Below, one piece after another: positions 50,257 to 59,118 of a DNA stretch of 64,000 bases. The position numbers were made by a program, and so were the translations under genes. A model generated the notes under the pieces. It did no database searches, was not told the origin of the DNA, and was given only the letters and a program-made list of their open reading frames with translations. Source of the DNA: Firm-08 sp045541535 (GTDB lineage Bacteria; Bacillota; Clostridia; Oscillospirales; QAKW01). The stretch is taken from positions 11,657 through 75,656 of the forward strand of contig JAZQJG010000066.1 in NCBI GenBank assembly GCA_045541535.1, in the 5' to 3' direction. Position 1 is the stretch's first letter, and every line of letters begins with the position of its first letter.

Positions 50257-51597
50257 TTATCTCAAAAATGCGCGCATCGCGCGGTAGGTTTCGTAGACGT
50301 CGGCCTTGGAGGAGAGCTCGTAGGGGGCGTGCATAGAGAGCAGACCCACACCGATGTCCAGAGTGTCAATGTCACGGTTGGCCATATATTTGGCAACGGT
50401 ACCGCCGCCGCCAACGTCCACCTTGCCCAGCTCGCCGGTCTGGAAGACCACGTTGTCCTTGCGCATAATTTCGGTGAAATAGCGCATCACCTCGGCGGTG
50501 GCGTCGCTGGTGGAGGACTTGCCTCTGGCGCCGGTATATTTTGTCAGACAGGGACCGCAACCCAGCGTACAACCGTTTTGCTTGTCAATTACGGAAGGAT
50601 AGAGGGGATCCAGGGCGGCGTTCACGTCGGCAGACAGACAATGGGAATTGGTGCAGATCTCCAGCAGATCGCCGCCGTTGGAGAGCAGAGAGAGCATTCT
50701 CTCAAAAAATCTGCCCTGCATACCGGTCACACCGTCGGAGCCCACTTCTTCCTTGTCGGCCAAAAATACGATGGCGGTCTGCTCGGGGGCGTCCACTTCC
50801 ATCAGGGCCTCAAAGGCGGTGTAGGCGCAAACACGGTCGTCCTGACCGTAGGCGCCGATCAGACTCTTGTCCAGACCGATGGCGGCGGGCTCCAGCTTGG
50901 GCACCAGCGTCAGCTCTGCGCATTGCAGATCCACTTCCTCCACACCGTATTGGTTGTAGATCAGATCCAGAATGGCGCTTTTTACCTTCTGCTCGGAGGC
51001 ATCCTTGTCGGGAATACTGCCGGCGATCACCTGCAGTGCCTCGCCTTCAATGGCGTTGCTCAGGGTCTTTTGCATTTGATCGGCGGCCAGATGGGGCAAC
51101 AGATCGGAGATGCAATAGGTGATCTCTTCGTCGTGTACGTCCACGGCAGTGCCGTCCTTCTTGATGATCACACCCTCCAGGGACAGAGGAATGGCGGTCC
51201 ATTGATATTTCTTGATACCGCCGTAATAATGGGTCTTAAAGAGCACCAGCTCCTCCTGCTCGGTGACGGGGTTACACTTCAGGTCCAGACGGGGGGAGTC
51301 GATGTGAGCGGCGGCAATATGCACGCCCTTTTCCATGGGTTGCTTGCCCATAACGGCAAAGGCGGCCGCCTTGCCACGGTTGTTAAAGTATACCTTGTCG
51401 CCGGTTTTGTAGACCTTGCCCTTTTCAAAGGGGAGGAAGCCGTTGGCTTCCGCCTCGGCAATCAGGAAGTTTACACAACGCCGCTCGGTGGTGGCATCTT
51501 TTAAAAACTTCATATATTTTTCGGCAAATTTATCGCCTTGCTCCGTGGTATACTCGGTGTCGTAAACGCTCAGTTTTTTGTAGGCATGTTCACTCAT
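50257..51597 (-). CDS. M18 family aminopeptidase
   Basis: This di-zinc aminopeptidase removes acidic or neutral N-terminal residues in the cytosol. The 446-residue protein has the metal ligands in IAAAHIDSPRLDLK (His), GQDDRVCAYTA (Asp), ADKEEVGSDG (catalytic and metal Glu), SADVNAALDP (Asp) and SMHAPYELSSKADV (His). The length and order match the LAP4/ApeA group. Its start overlaps the coaE stop by four bases. Confidence 0.95.
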   Translation of the reverse strand: MSEHAYKKLSVYDTEYTTEQGDKFAEKYMKFLKDATTERRCVNFLIAEAEANGFLPFEKGKVYKTGDKVYFNNRGKAAAFAVMGKQPMEKGVHIAAAHIDSPRLDLKCNPVTEQEELVLFKTHYYGGIKKYQWTAIPLSLEGVIIKKDGTAVDVHDEEITYCISDLLPHLAADQMQKTLSNAIEGEALQVIAGSIPDKDASEQKVKSAILDLIYNQYGVEEVDLQCAELTLVPKLEPAAIGLDKSLIGAYGQDDRVCAYTAFEALMEVDAPEQTAIVFLADKEEVGSDGVTGMQGRFFERMLSLLSNGGDLLEICTNSHCLSADVNAALDPLYPSVIDKQNGCTLGCGPCLTKYTGARGKSSTSDATAEVMRYFTEIMRKDNVVFQTGELGKVDVGGGGTVAKYMANRDIDTLDIGVGLLSMHAPYELSSKADVYETYRAMRAFLR

Positions 51598-52187
51598 AAT
51601 GCTTTCTCCTTTTTAATTTCTTCCGCAAGTGCCAGGGCACGTTTGGTCAGTTTTACAATGTTGCCGTCGTTTTCCAGAATATAGCGGCAATTCCGTCGCA
51701 AAAATTCTTCATCCTTCTGATGGGACAGGCGACGGAGCGCCGTTTGGCGGTCAATGCCGTCGCGGTTCATAATGCGCTCCACACAGGTATTGAGGGGGGC
51801 GATCATACCGATCACCGCCTGACATTCCTTGTCAATCCCCGTTTCAAAGAGGGTGGGGGCATCCAATAGGGCGTACTCACTGCCGATGGCCGCCAACTCC
51901 TTGTGGACCTCGTCCACGATGGCCTGCCGCAGGATATCGTTGAGCAGGGCCAGCTTCCGGGCGTCGGCAAACACCAGCTTGCCCAGCGCTTTGCGCTGTA
52001 CGCCGTCCTCGGTGAGCATTTCTGCTCCGAAATGACGGGCAATGGCCTCTCTCACGTCAGGGCGTTGATATACTTTTTCATGGACCAGCTTGTCGCAATC
52101 AATATGGGCAAAGCCCTCCATGGCGAACAGACCGCCCACCAGCGTTTTGCCACTGCCGCTGGGGCCGCAAAGGCCGATCAAAATCAT
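51594..52187 (-). CDS. coaE: Dephospho-CoA kinase
   Basis: CoaE phosphorylates dephospho-CoA in the last step of CoA synthesis. The 197-residue enzyme has the P-loop GLCGPSGSGKT, the CoA-domain motif FAHIDCDKLVHEKVY, and LLDAPTLFETGIDKECQAVIGM, ending with the lid region RRLSHQKDEEFLRRNC. It is coupled by four-base overlaps to the synthase gene upstream and the M18 gene downstream. Confidence 0.95.
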   Translation of the reverse strand: MILIGLCGPSGSGKTLVGGLFAMEGFAHIDCDKLVHEKVYQRPDVREAIARHFGAEMLTEDGVQRKALGKLVFADARKLALLNDILRQAIVDEVHKELAAIGSEYALLDAPTLFETGIDKECQAVIGMIAPLNTCVERIMNRDGIDRQTALRRLSHQKDEEFLRRNCRYILENDGNIVKLTKRALALAEEIKKEKAL

Positions 52188-53206
52188 TCTTCCACCTCCA
52201 GCACCGTAAATTCTGCCGCACGCAGTAATCGGTTGTATACCGCCAACCCCACGCCGTGTATGGCGGGGCGGCGGGCATAGATCTCGGTAACGGGGAGCTT
52301 GTCAAACTGCCGCAGGGCGGCAAAGAGCTGTCTGCTCTGGGCATCGGCATCCTCTTCTGCGCCGTAGGTACGCACGCTTTCTCCCTGCAATTCTCCCTCA
52401 AAGCAGAGAATGCCGGCGCCCTCCTTTTGCTTTTGCCGCAAAAAGGCCAATACCTGTTCTTTTTCCCCCGTAACGATGGTCAGGGGCGCCTTGGGCGCAT
52501 AATGGCGATGCTTCATACCGGGGGAGAGAACGGGGCGGGTTTGATCCAGTGGGGCCAGCACGTTGGGATCAATCTCCACACGCAGCCCCAGAGCTTCCAG
52601 CATGGCGGGGGTGATGGCGCCGGGGCGCAGGATGCGCAGGCTGTTTTCCCCCGTGGGCAGGACCACCGTGCTCTCCACACCCACACTGCAGGCGCCGCCG
52701 TCAATGATAGCCGCCACCTTGCCCTCCAGATCCTCCGCTGTGGTTTCAAAATCCGTGGGGGAGGGTCTGCCGGAGAGATTGGCGCTGGGGGCCACCACGG
52801 GTACGCCCGCCGCCCGGATCAGATCTCCGGCAATGGGATGGTCGGGACAGCGCACCGCCACGGTGTCACCGCCGGCGGTGACACGGGAGGAAAGTCCCTC
52901 GGCCTTGGGCAGGATCACCGTCAGGGGGCCGGGCCAAAAGGCATCGAACAGTTTGCCGGCCAGCGGGGTGATCTCACGCGCCGCCATGGGCACCATAGAA
53001 GGGTCGGCCACGTGGGCGATAAGGGGGTTATCCGCCGGCCGGTTTTTGGCGGCAAAAATTTTGGCCACCGCCTCGTCGTTCAGGGCGTCGGCTCCCAAAC
53101 CGTAGACCGTTTCGGTGGGAAAGGCCACGATCTCACCCTCCCGTAGCAGGGCGCCGCAATGGGCCAACTGCTCAGACGTTATGTTTTTAAATAATTCCGT
53201 TTTCAA
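52184..53206 (-). CDS. Threonylcarbamoyl-AMP synthase (Sua5 type)
   Basis: This enzyme makes threonylcarbamoyl-AMP for t6A37 of ANN-reading tRNAs. The 340-residue protein has the YrdC/TsaC domain (GEIVAFPTETVYGLGADAL, KNRPADNPLIAHVAD, AVRCPDHPIAGDLIRAAGVPVVAPSANLSGRPSPTDFE) and a C-terminal Sua5 Rossmann domain after a linker (PVLSPGMKHRHYAPKAPLTIV). The only upstream initiation codon is TTG at 53206, followed by AAAACGGAATT, so the start is moderately uncertain. Confidence 0.93.
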   Translation of the reverse strand: MKTELFKNITSEQLAHCGALLREGEIVAFPTETVYGLGADALNDEAVAKIFAAKNRPADNPLIAHVADPSMVPMAAREITPLAGKLFDAFWPGPLTVILPKAEGLSSRVTAGGDTVAVRCPDHPIAGDLIRAAGVPVVAPSANLSGRPSPTDFETTAEDLEGKVAAIIDGGACSVGVESTVVLPTGENSLRILRPGAITPAMLEALGLRVEIDPNVLAPLDQTRPVLSPGMKHRHYAPKAPLTIVTGEKEQVLAFLRQKQKEGAGILCFEGELQGESVRTYGAEEDADAQSRQLFAALRQFDKLPVTEIYARRPAIHGVGLAVYNRLLRAAEFTVLEVEE

Positions 53207-53222
53207 ATATACAATCTTCTTT

Positions 53223-53774
53223 CTACATTGTTGCGATCATCAGCGCCAGCGCCAGACCGCCCAGCCAACGGGCGGAGAGGGGCAGGCGGGGCGCCGTTTG
53301 TAATACCAGCCCGCAACTGACTGCCAACAGCATTCCGCACAATCGCAGGGGTGGAGAACACCAATGGTGCAGTATCACCCCCACCAGATAGGCGGGTGGC
53401 GCCGCCCATGGCAGGGCGGGGGCAGACAGCAGTCCCACGCTTGTAAAATACCACAGCAGGGGGACGGGCAGGGGTGTGGCGTTCAGCCCCAGACAGAGGC
53501 TGTGTACCGCCAGCGCAAGGATAAACAAATTTGTAAAGTTTTTTGGCTTTACAATTTCTTTTAAGAACACACCCCCGATAATGCCCAGCACAAAGGCGGG
53601 CACCGGGATCAGGGTGGGCAACAGTGGCAGACAGCCGGGGAGCAGGCAAAACACCTGACAGCCCCACAGCATTCCCGCCCCGATGGCGGGGAGCCGGGGG
53701 TAACGCCGTAACCACCGTCCCAACAACAGCCCCGTCAAAATGCGGCCGCTGTGATACAGACCCGTAAGGATCAT
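53223..53774 (-). CDS. Hypothetical multipass membrane protein
   Basis: The 183-residue protein has about five or six hydrophobic helices and no recognised family. Its start is taken at the ATG (53774) behind GAGGTGATCCCT; an in-frame GTG lies three codons upstream. It lies between prfA (upstream) and the Sua5-type gene (downstream), and the gaps are short. Repeats of Leu, Pro and Gly and a single KEIVKPKNF loop are the only noteworthy features. I do not assign a role. Confidence 0.7.
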   Translation of the reverse strand: MILTGLYHSGRILTGLLLGRWLRRYPRLPAIGAGMLWGCQVFCLLPGCLPLLPTLIPVPAFVLGIIGGVFLKEIVKPKNFTNLFILALAVHSLCLGLNATPLPVPLLWYFTSVGLLSAPALPWAAPPAYLVGVILHHWCSPPLRLCGMLLAVSCGLVLQTAPRLPLSARWLGGLALALMIATM

Positions 53775-53812
53775 AGGGATCACCTCATCAAAGTATATGA
53801 GGTGAGAGGGAT

Positions 53813-54877
53813 TTATAAGCCGGCTTTCAGCTTTTCAGCCTGATCGGCGGTGATCAGAGCGTCGATCAGCTCATCCAGATCGCCGGCCAGAGTCTGCTCC
53901 AACTTGTACAGGGTCAGTCCGATGCGGTGATCGGTCACACGGCCCTGGGGATAGTTATAGGTACGGATGCGCTCACTGCGGTCGCCGGTACCCACCTGAG
54001 TCTTGCGCTGATCGGCGATCTCGGCCTGCTGTTTGGCCATTTCCATATCCAGCAAACGGGCGCGGAGCACCTTCATGGCCTTTTCACGGTTTTTGTGCTG
54101 ACTGCGCTCGTCCTGACACTCTACCACCAAACCGGTGGGCAGATGGGTGATGCGGATGGCGCTTTCCGTTTTGTTAACGTGCTGACCGCCGGCGCCGCTG
54201 GCACGGTAGGTATCTACTTGCAGGTCGGCGGGATTGATCTCAAAGTCCACTTCTTCCGCCTCGGGCAATACGGCCACCGTAACGGTGGAGGTGTGAATGC
54301 GGCCGCCGCTTTCCGTTTCGGGTACACGCTGTACACGGTGCACGCCACTCTCAAATTTATAACGGGAATAGGCGCCGTCGCCGGTGATGTTAAAGGCAAT
54401 TTCCTTGATGCCGCCCAGCCCCGTTTCGTTGAGGGAGAGCACCTCGAATTTAAAGCCCTTGGTTTCGGCGTACATGGTATACATACGGTAGAGGGCGGCG
54501 GCAAACAGCGCGGCCTCTTCACCGCCGGCACCGCCGCGGATCTCCACGATAACGTTTTTGTCGTCGTTGGGGTCACGGGGCAACAGCAGGATCTTCAGCG
54601 CCTCGGCGCTCTGCTCCATACCTTCCTTGCCTTCCTTGTACTGGGCCTCGGCCAGCTCCTTGAGCTCACTGTCTCCCATCTCCAGCAATTCCTTGGCCTC
54701 CTCAAAGGCGGCGGAAAAACCCTTGTAACGGGCAAACTCCTCCATAATGGGGGAGAGGTGCTTGTGCTCCCGCATCAGCTTGGTATAGGTCTGCTGATCG
54801 GAGATGACGGCGGGATCGGCCAGCATATTGCCGATCTCTTCAAATCTTTTTTCAATTTCACTCAGCTTTTCAATCAT
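53813..54877 (-). CDS. prfA: Peptide chain release factor 1
   Basis: RF1 recognises UAA and UAG. The 354-residue protein has the PxT-type codon-recognition motif (VQRVPETESGGR) and the catalytic GGQ loop (SGAGGQHVNKT). The GGAGGEEAALFAAALYRMYTMYAE segment and the coiled-coil N-terminus fit the family. It is four bases downstream of the DUF951 gene and heads the leftward operon through the Sua5-type gene, coaE and the M18 aminopeptidase. Confidence 0.97.
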   Translation of the reverse strand: MIEKLSEIEKRFEEIGNMLADPAVISDQQTYTKLMREHKHLSPIMEEFARYKGFSAAFEEAKELLEMGDSELKELAEAQYKEGKEGMEQSAEALKILLLPRDPNDDKNVIVEIRGGAGGEEAALFAAALYRMYTMYAETKGFKFEVLSLNETGLGGIKEIAFNITGDGAYSRYKFESGVHRVQRVPETESGGRIHTSTVTVAVLPEAEEVDFEINPADLQVDTYRASGAGGQHVNKTESAIRITHLPTGLVVECQDERSQHKNREKAMKVLRARLLDMEMAKQQAEIADQRKTQVGTGDRSERIRTYNYPQGRVTDHRIGLTLYKLEQTLAGDLDELIDALITADQAEKLKAGL

Positions 54878-54881
54878 ACTC

Positions 54882-55058
54882 TTATTCCTTGATCTGTTTG
54901 ATATTTTTTTCCACTTTACTGCGGGGCAGCATCATTTCCCGTCCGCATCCGTCGCACCGCAGTTTAAAGTCTGCGCCGATTCGGGTGACGGCAAATTCAC
55001 GACTGCCGCAGGGGTGGGGCTTCTTCATAATGAGGATATCGCCGACGGCTATATTCAT
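54882..55058 (-). CDS. Small zinc-finger-like DUF951 protein
   Basis: A 58-codon frame (MNIAVGDILIMKKPHPCGSR...) with an AGGAGG ribosome binding site is present four bases before prfA. It has the DUF951 pattern: MKKPHPCGS, then LRCDGCGREMMLPRSK, with three Cys that could bind zinc (PCG, RCDGCG). The family is often found beside ribosomal or translation genes and its role is unknown. Confidence 0.85.
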   Translation of the reverse strand: MNIAVGDILIMKKPHPCGSREFAVTRIGADFKLRCDGCGREMMLPRSKVEKNIKQIKE

Positions 55059-55197
55059 AAGAATGCCTCCTTTAGTACATACATAATTATTATATCATAT
55101 TTATATAAGGGATGCAAATAAAAAAACGCCAAAGTTGGGGCATACTTGCCCCTGAAAATTCATAGATATATACAAAGATTTTTTGGAGGGAACAAAT

Positions 55198-56139
55198 ATG
55201 AAGGAAATCTCTTATCGAAGTGAGGGGATCAAAAATCCGGGAGACGAGGTATACCTCTCTTCTCTCAGAGGACTTCAGACCGCTATGCGGCAGGGGCGTA
55301 TCCTGCAGGCCCGTTGCGTGATGTGCGATGCGGAACACAATTTATACGTGGAGCTGGGAGAGCGACGGGGCATTATCCCCCGTGAGGAGGCGGCTCTGGG
55401 CATTCGTGAGGGCACGGTGCGGGACGTGGCCATTATTACGAGAGTTAACAAAATGGTCAGCTTTAAGGTGATCAGCGCCCAGGAGGACGAGGTGGTGCTC
55501 TCCCGTGCCGCCGCCCAGCGGGAGTGTCGGGAGATGCTTTTTTCCACCCTTTCACCGGGGGATATTCTGCCCGCCCGCATCACCCATCTGGAGCCCTTCG
55601 GGGCCTTTGCGGATATCGGATGCGGCATCGTGAGTATGATTTCCATTGATAATATTTCCGTCAGTCGGATCCGTCATCCCGCCGATCGGTTTTGTGTGGG
55701 AATGGAGATTCTGGCGGTGGTGCGGGAGGTGGATCGGGAACAATTTCGCATCAATCTCTCCCATAAGGAATTACTGGGCACCTGGTCGGAAAATGCCGCC
55801 TTGTTTGAGGCGGGGCAAACGGTCAGCGGGATCGTGCGCAGTGTGGAGAATTACGGTATTTTCGTGGAACTGGCCCCCAATCTGGCGGGACTGGCGGAAT
55901 ATGCCGAAGGCATCACGCCCGGCACATTGGCCGGGGTGTATATCAAGAGTATTTTGCCCGATAAAATGAAAATCAAGCTGGCCATCGTGGATACGGGGGA
56001 AACGGCGCCCCGTCCCGCCCGACCCGAATATTTTATCAGTGAAGGGCGATTGGAGCATTGGCGCTATTCTCCCGAAGAATGCCCGCGGCTGATAGAAACG
56101 GTATTTCTGCCCCAAGCCGCCGCACTTCCATACGAATAA
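55198..56139 (+). CDS. S1 RNA-binding domain protein
   Basis: The 313-residue protein has S1-type OB folds: residues ~35-105 diverged (QARCVMCDAEHNLYVELGERRGIIPREEA), ~115-190 (GDILPARITHLEPFGAFADIGCGIVSMISIDNISVSR) and ~200-275 (GQTVSGIVRSVENYGIFVELAPNLAGLAEY). It resembles a cut-down ribosomal protein S1 of Clostridia. The ATG at 55198 follows TTGGAGGG; an in-frame TTG further upstream is not used. A 20-codon basic tail ends the protein. It probably binds mRNA during translation. Confidence 0.88.
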   Translation: MKEISYRSEGIKNPGDEVYLSSLRGLQTAMRQGRILQARCVMCDAEHNLYVELGERRGIIPREEAALGIREGTVRDVAIITRVNKMVSFKVISAQEDEVVLSRAAAQRECREMLFSTLSPGDILPARITHLEPFGAFADIGCGIVSMISIDNISVSRIRHPADRFCVGMEILAVVREVDREQFRINLSHKELLGTWSENAALFEAGQTVSGIVRSVENYGIFVELAPNLAGLAEYAEGITPGTLAGVYIKSILPDKMKIKLAIVDTGETAPRPARPEYFISEGRLEHWRYSPEECPRLIETVFLPQAAALPYE

Positions 56140-56142
56140 ATT

Positions 56143-56534
56143 AAAATATCCGCCCCTCGAGGCGCACTCCGTAAGGAAGTGCGCCTCAACTAAGTTTGCC
56201 CTTTCGGGCAAGTGAAGTTATCTGCGATCGTGAAGTTGTCCTGCGGACAGTGAAGTTTCGCCTACGGCGAAATGGGCAAACTTAACTTCACTTGGTCTGC
56301 AAGACCAAGCTTCACTGTGAGCAAAGCGAGCAACTTCACTTTTGCGTCAGCAAAAACTTCACTTCACAAGCCGAAAAGAATCTGCTGTTTTTCGTCAAGT
56401 ATTTACCTTTCTCAAAGTATGTAACCCACTATGACACTTTCACAATCCTTGTGCAAAGTGTCATTTGTTTTGTGTAGATAAAAACCGAGAGAGACAACTT
56501 CTTTACGAAGTGTCTCCCTTGGGGCGGATATTTT
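56143..56534. repeat. 392-bp MITE-like element with mini-hairpin array
   Basis: Perfect 14-bp terminal inverted repeats AAAATATCCGCCCC / GGGGCGGATATTTT bound the element. Inside the ends are larger hairpins (GAGGCGCACT/AGTGCGCCTC at 56159-56187; GAGACA...TGTCTC near 56491-56517). The middle (56196-56367) has at least six small hairpins separated by an octamer, GTGAAGTT in the left half and AACTTCAC in the right half. It has no gene and lies in the 463-base gap between the S1 and esterase genes. Confidence 0.85.
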
Positions 56535-56536
56535 GT

Positions 56537-56565
56537 TTGTCACAAAGGCTTGTAATGTGTAAAAT
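56537..56565 (+). promoter_or_regulatory. Probable promoter of the esterase gene
   Basis: TTGTCA (56537-56542) and TAAAAT (56560-56565) are 17 bases apart. It begins three bases outside the right terminal repeat of the 392-bp element. Confidence 0.6.
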
Positions 56566-56602
56566 AATTTGATAAAATGGAGAAAAGAAAGGTGGGAACG
56601 CT

Positions 56603-57901
56603 ATGAAACGTATTCTTGCAATCCTATTGATCCTGCTTTTGTGTCTGAGCGCTTGCGCGCCAAAGGAAGAGGATCAGATCATCGCCAACAACAACTCTGT
56701 GCCTCAACAGGAACAGGTGGAGCAGGAAGAGCCCTCGGATACGCCTGCCGATCCCACGGTGCAAACGCCGACGACCGATAACAGCGCCGACGGGAAACCG
56801 ACACCGCAACAGCCGGCGCCGTCTACGCCCGATGGAGGGGAAGAGCCGGAGACTCCCGTGACCGACACCCCCGTCACTCCGGGCAATACCAACGATACTA
56901 CACAAGAAAAGGATGATTCACTGGTGGATCTTGCAACGGACGTGCGGTTTTTTGGCCGTACTTATGAGGAAAACGGCGTATATTGGTTTAACTGGACGGA
57001 GTCCGGTTTTGAATTCAGTTTCAACGGTACCGGCGCGGAAGCCATGCTGGAAAGTGAAAACAACGGCGAAGATCATATCGCCTTTATTCGTATTTACATC
57101 GATGGCAGGGAACAACCCAAGAGCGTTGCCATTACGGACAGTATGCAGACGGTGGAGCTGTGCAAAGGCCTGAAAAAAGGCAACCACACCCTGCGGGTGG
57201 TGAAGCGGACCAACGCCCGCAGCGCATCACTCGGCGTTTCGGACATCACGCTGGCAAAGGGCGGCAAAGTGTTGCCGCCGCCGACGGCGAAGGAGCGCCG
57301 CATTGAATTTATTGGGGACTCCTTGACGGTTGGATACGGCACGTTGGGCAATGATTCCACTGCCGCTTGGAGCACTGCCACCGAAGACGGCAGTTGCACC
57401 TTTGCCGCCTTGACGGGCAAGGCGCTGAATGCCGATTATAACGTGGTGGCCATCAGTGGTCGTGGGCTGGCGCACAATACCGGTGGTGACACGGATAAAT
57501 TGATGCCCGCCCTATACACCAAGGTGGACGAGTATAATTATCCCGGTCACGATTGGGACTTTTCTTCCTTTGTGCCCGACGTGGTGGTGATCCATTTGGG
57601 TAACAACGATCATTCCACCAGTAGCGAATCGGAAGTGACCGAAGCGGCCAAGAAGTTTTATGCGACTGTTCGGCAAAAGAACAAAAACGCACATATTATC
57701 GTGGCGTACGGTTTGAGCGGCAACAAGATGGAAGCGGCCATAAAAAGCGCCGTGAACGGTATGGGAGACAGTAAGCTGACCTATCTGGCGCTGCCCAACG
57801 CTACCGAAAAGGTATTGGGTCATCCTGCCAAATCTGCCCACAAAGCCGGCGCCGAGGTGCTGATCAAAGAGGTGCGCCGTGTGACCGGTTGGAAGGACTG
57901 A
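56603..57901 (+). CDS. SGNH/GDSL lipoprotein esterase, CE2-like
   Basis: The 432-residue secreted lipoprotein has a lipobox (LCLSACAP) and a Pro/Thr/Glu-rich linker (residues ~25-105). A beta-sandwich (jelly-roll) domain is visible (YWFNWTESGFEFSFNGTGAEAML... IDGREQPKS). It is followed by an SGNH hydrolase domain with GDSLTVGYG (catalytic Ser), VVIHLGNNDHS and a late GHPAKSAHKAG block with the likely catalytic His. This order matches CE2 acetyl-xylan/glucomannan esterases, so it may deacetylate plant polysaccharide at the cell surface. The substrate is inferred. Confidence 0.88.
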   Translation: MKRILAILLILLLCLSACAPKEEDQIIANNNSVPQQEQVEQEEPSDTPADPTVQTPTTDNSADGKPTPQQPAPSTPDGGEEPETPVTDTPVTPGNTNDTTQEKDDSLVDLATDVRFFGRTYEENGVYWFNWTESGFEFSFNGTGAEAMLESENNGEDHIAFIRIYIDGREQPKSVAITDSMQTVELCKGLKKGNHTLRVVKRTNARSASLGVSDITLAKGGKVLPPPTAKERRIEFIGDSLTVGYGTLGNDSTAAWSTATEDGSCTFAALTGKALNADYNVVAISGRGLAHNTGGDTDKLMPALYTKVDEYNYPGHDWDFSSFVPDVVVIHLGNNDHSTSSESEVTEAAKKFYATVRQKNKNAHIIVAYGLSGNKMEAAIKSAVNGMGDSKLTYLALPNATEKVLGHPAKSAHKAGAEVLIKEVRRVTGWKD

Positions 57902-57959
57902 GCATAAAATTTGCCGATTTTTGTTGCAAATAAATGAGAAATGTGCTAATATATATATT

Positions 57960-58313
57960 ATGAAACGTTTTACTCGTCTCATCCCAAAACTGTTGATCAC
58001 GCTGGCGCTGGCGCTGGGGATCTACGGGCTGATCTATTGGGTCAGAGTGCCCTGTTTCTTTAAGAGCCTCACCGGCTTGCCCTGCCCCGCCTGCGGGCTG
58101 ACACGGGCGTGGCTGGCGATCCTACGGGGGCAGGTGGCGCGGGCCTTTGGGATGCATCCTATGTTTTGGGGCGTGCCCGTATTGTATATCTATTTTCTCA
58201 CCGATGGTAAACTGTTTTCAAAGCGGGTGGATCGGTGGATACTTGCGCTGATACTGGTTGGATTTGCGGCGGTTTTCGTGGGCAGATTGCTGGTGCCGGC
58301 GTGGAGAGTTTAG
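57960..58313 (+). CDS. DUF2752 membrane protein
   Basis: The 117-residue protein has about three membrane helices and the DUF2752 signature VPCFFKSLTGLPCPACGLTRAWLAILRGQVARAFGMHPM, including the CPxCGxTR motif. Its role is unknown. I take the ATG at 57960, though its ribosome binding site is weak. It is followed 45 bases later by the TM2 gene, a frequent pairing in Firmicutes. Confidence 0.88.
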   Translation: MKRFTRLIPKLLITLALALGIYGLIYWVRVPCFFKSLTGLPCPACGLTRAWLAILRGQVARAFGMHPMFWGVPVLYIYFLTDGKLFSKRVDRWILALILVGFAAVFVGRLLVPAWRV

Positions 58314-58358
58314 TTACATTATCCGAGCAATCGGAAGATATTATAGGAGGAAAGAACT

Positions 58359-58763
58359 ATGTTTTGCAGAAATTGCGGAAATCAGATGGATGATCAGGCT
58401 GTCGTATGTGTAAAGTGTGGCGTTGCCGCTGGTAACGGCACCCAGTTTTGCCCCAATTGCGGCGCTCAGACTGTTCCCGGTGCTGCCGTTTGTACTCAGT
58501 GCGGCGTGGCCTTTGCCCCTGCGGTAAATCCTGCGTCCAAGAGTAAATTGTGCGCCGGTTTGCTGGGCATCTTTTTGGGCGGCCTGGGTGTGCACAACTT
58601 CTATCTCGGCTTCACCGGTAAGGCGGTGGCCCAGTTGCTCATCAGCTTGCTGAGCTGTGGCGGTCTGGCCATTGTTTCCAGTGTCTGGGGCTTGGTAGAG
58701 GGTATTATGATTCTCACCGGCTCCGTAAACAAGGATGCCAAGGGCAATCCTCTGAAGGACTAA
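58359..58763 (+). CDS. Double zinc-ribbon TM2-domain protein
   Basis: The 134-residue protein has two zinc ribbons (CRNCGNQ...CVKCG and CPNCGAQ...CTQCG, residues 3-50). A TM2 domain follows (KSKLCAGLLGIFLGGLGVHNFYLGFTGKAVAQLLISL... WGLVEGIMILTG) with two helices. It has an AGGAGG ribosome binding site. TM2 proteins are small membrane proteins of unclear function. Confidence 0.92.
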   Translation: MFCRNCGNQMDDQAVVCVKCGVAAGNGTQFCPNCGAQTVPGAAVCTQCGVAFAPAVNPASKSKLCAGLLGIFLGGLGVHNFYLGFTGKAVAQLLISLLSCGGLAIVSSVWGLVEGIMILTGSVNKDAKGNPLKD

Positions 58764-58772
58764 AAATAGCAA

Positions 58773-59100
58773 AATAAAGGCACCGCTTTTCGGCGGTGCC
58801 TTTATTCAGCGTGTCAAAGTTCTTCTTTGACACGCTGTTGAGTGTCAAAAAAGGAAGTTGCATTTCGTCGAGGCGATCTCGTCGGCGTACGTGGGTACGG
58901 TAGAGAGCGCATCGGCGGAAAACAGTGAATCCCTTGCAATGCAAGGGAAAAAGAAATCACCTTGGTTGTTTCAAGCGATCAAAGACGGTTTGTACTTATC
59001 GTTTCACACAAACCGTTTTTCTTTTTGTTTTCTTTTCACTGTGGTGAAACGACTTTTTTACAATCAAATAAAAGCACCGCTTTTCGGCGGTGCTTTTATT
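58773..59100 (+). repeat. Terminator-flanked inverted-repeat element, copy C
   Basis: The core at 58840-59065 (226 bp) is bounded by GAGTGTCAAAAAAG and CTTTTTTACAATC. A GTGTCAAAG/CTTTGACAC hairpin (58807-58837) sits outside the left boundary. It is flanked by two 34-base hairpins (58773-58806 and 59067-59100) sharing the stem GCACCG/CGGTGC and the same TTTT loop region; the inner sequences differ by one pair (AAAGGCACC versus AAAAGCACC). This fills the gap between the TM2 gene and the zinc-ribbon gene. Confidence 0.85.
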
Positions 59101-59118
59101 TTGTACAAAATTATTAAC

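Noticed and set aside
56196..56367. A CRISPR array
   Set aside because: The repeated octamer is too short, spacers are palindromic mini-hairpins of 10-20 bases and there are no cas genes.
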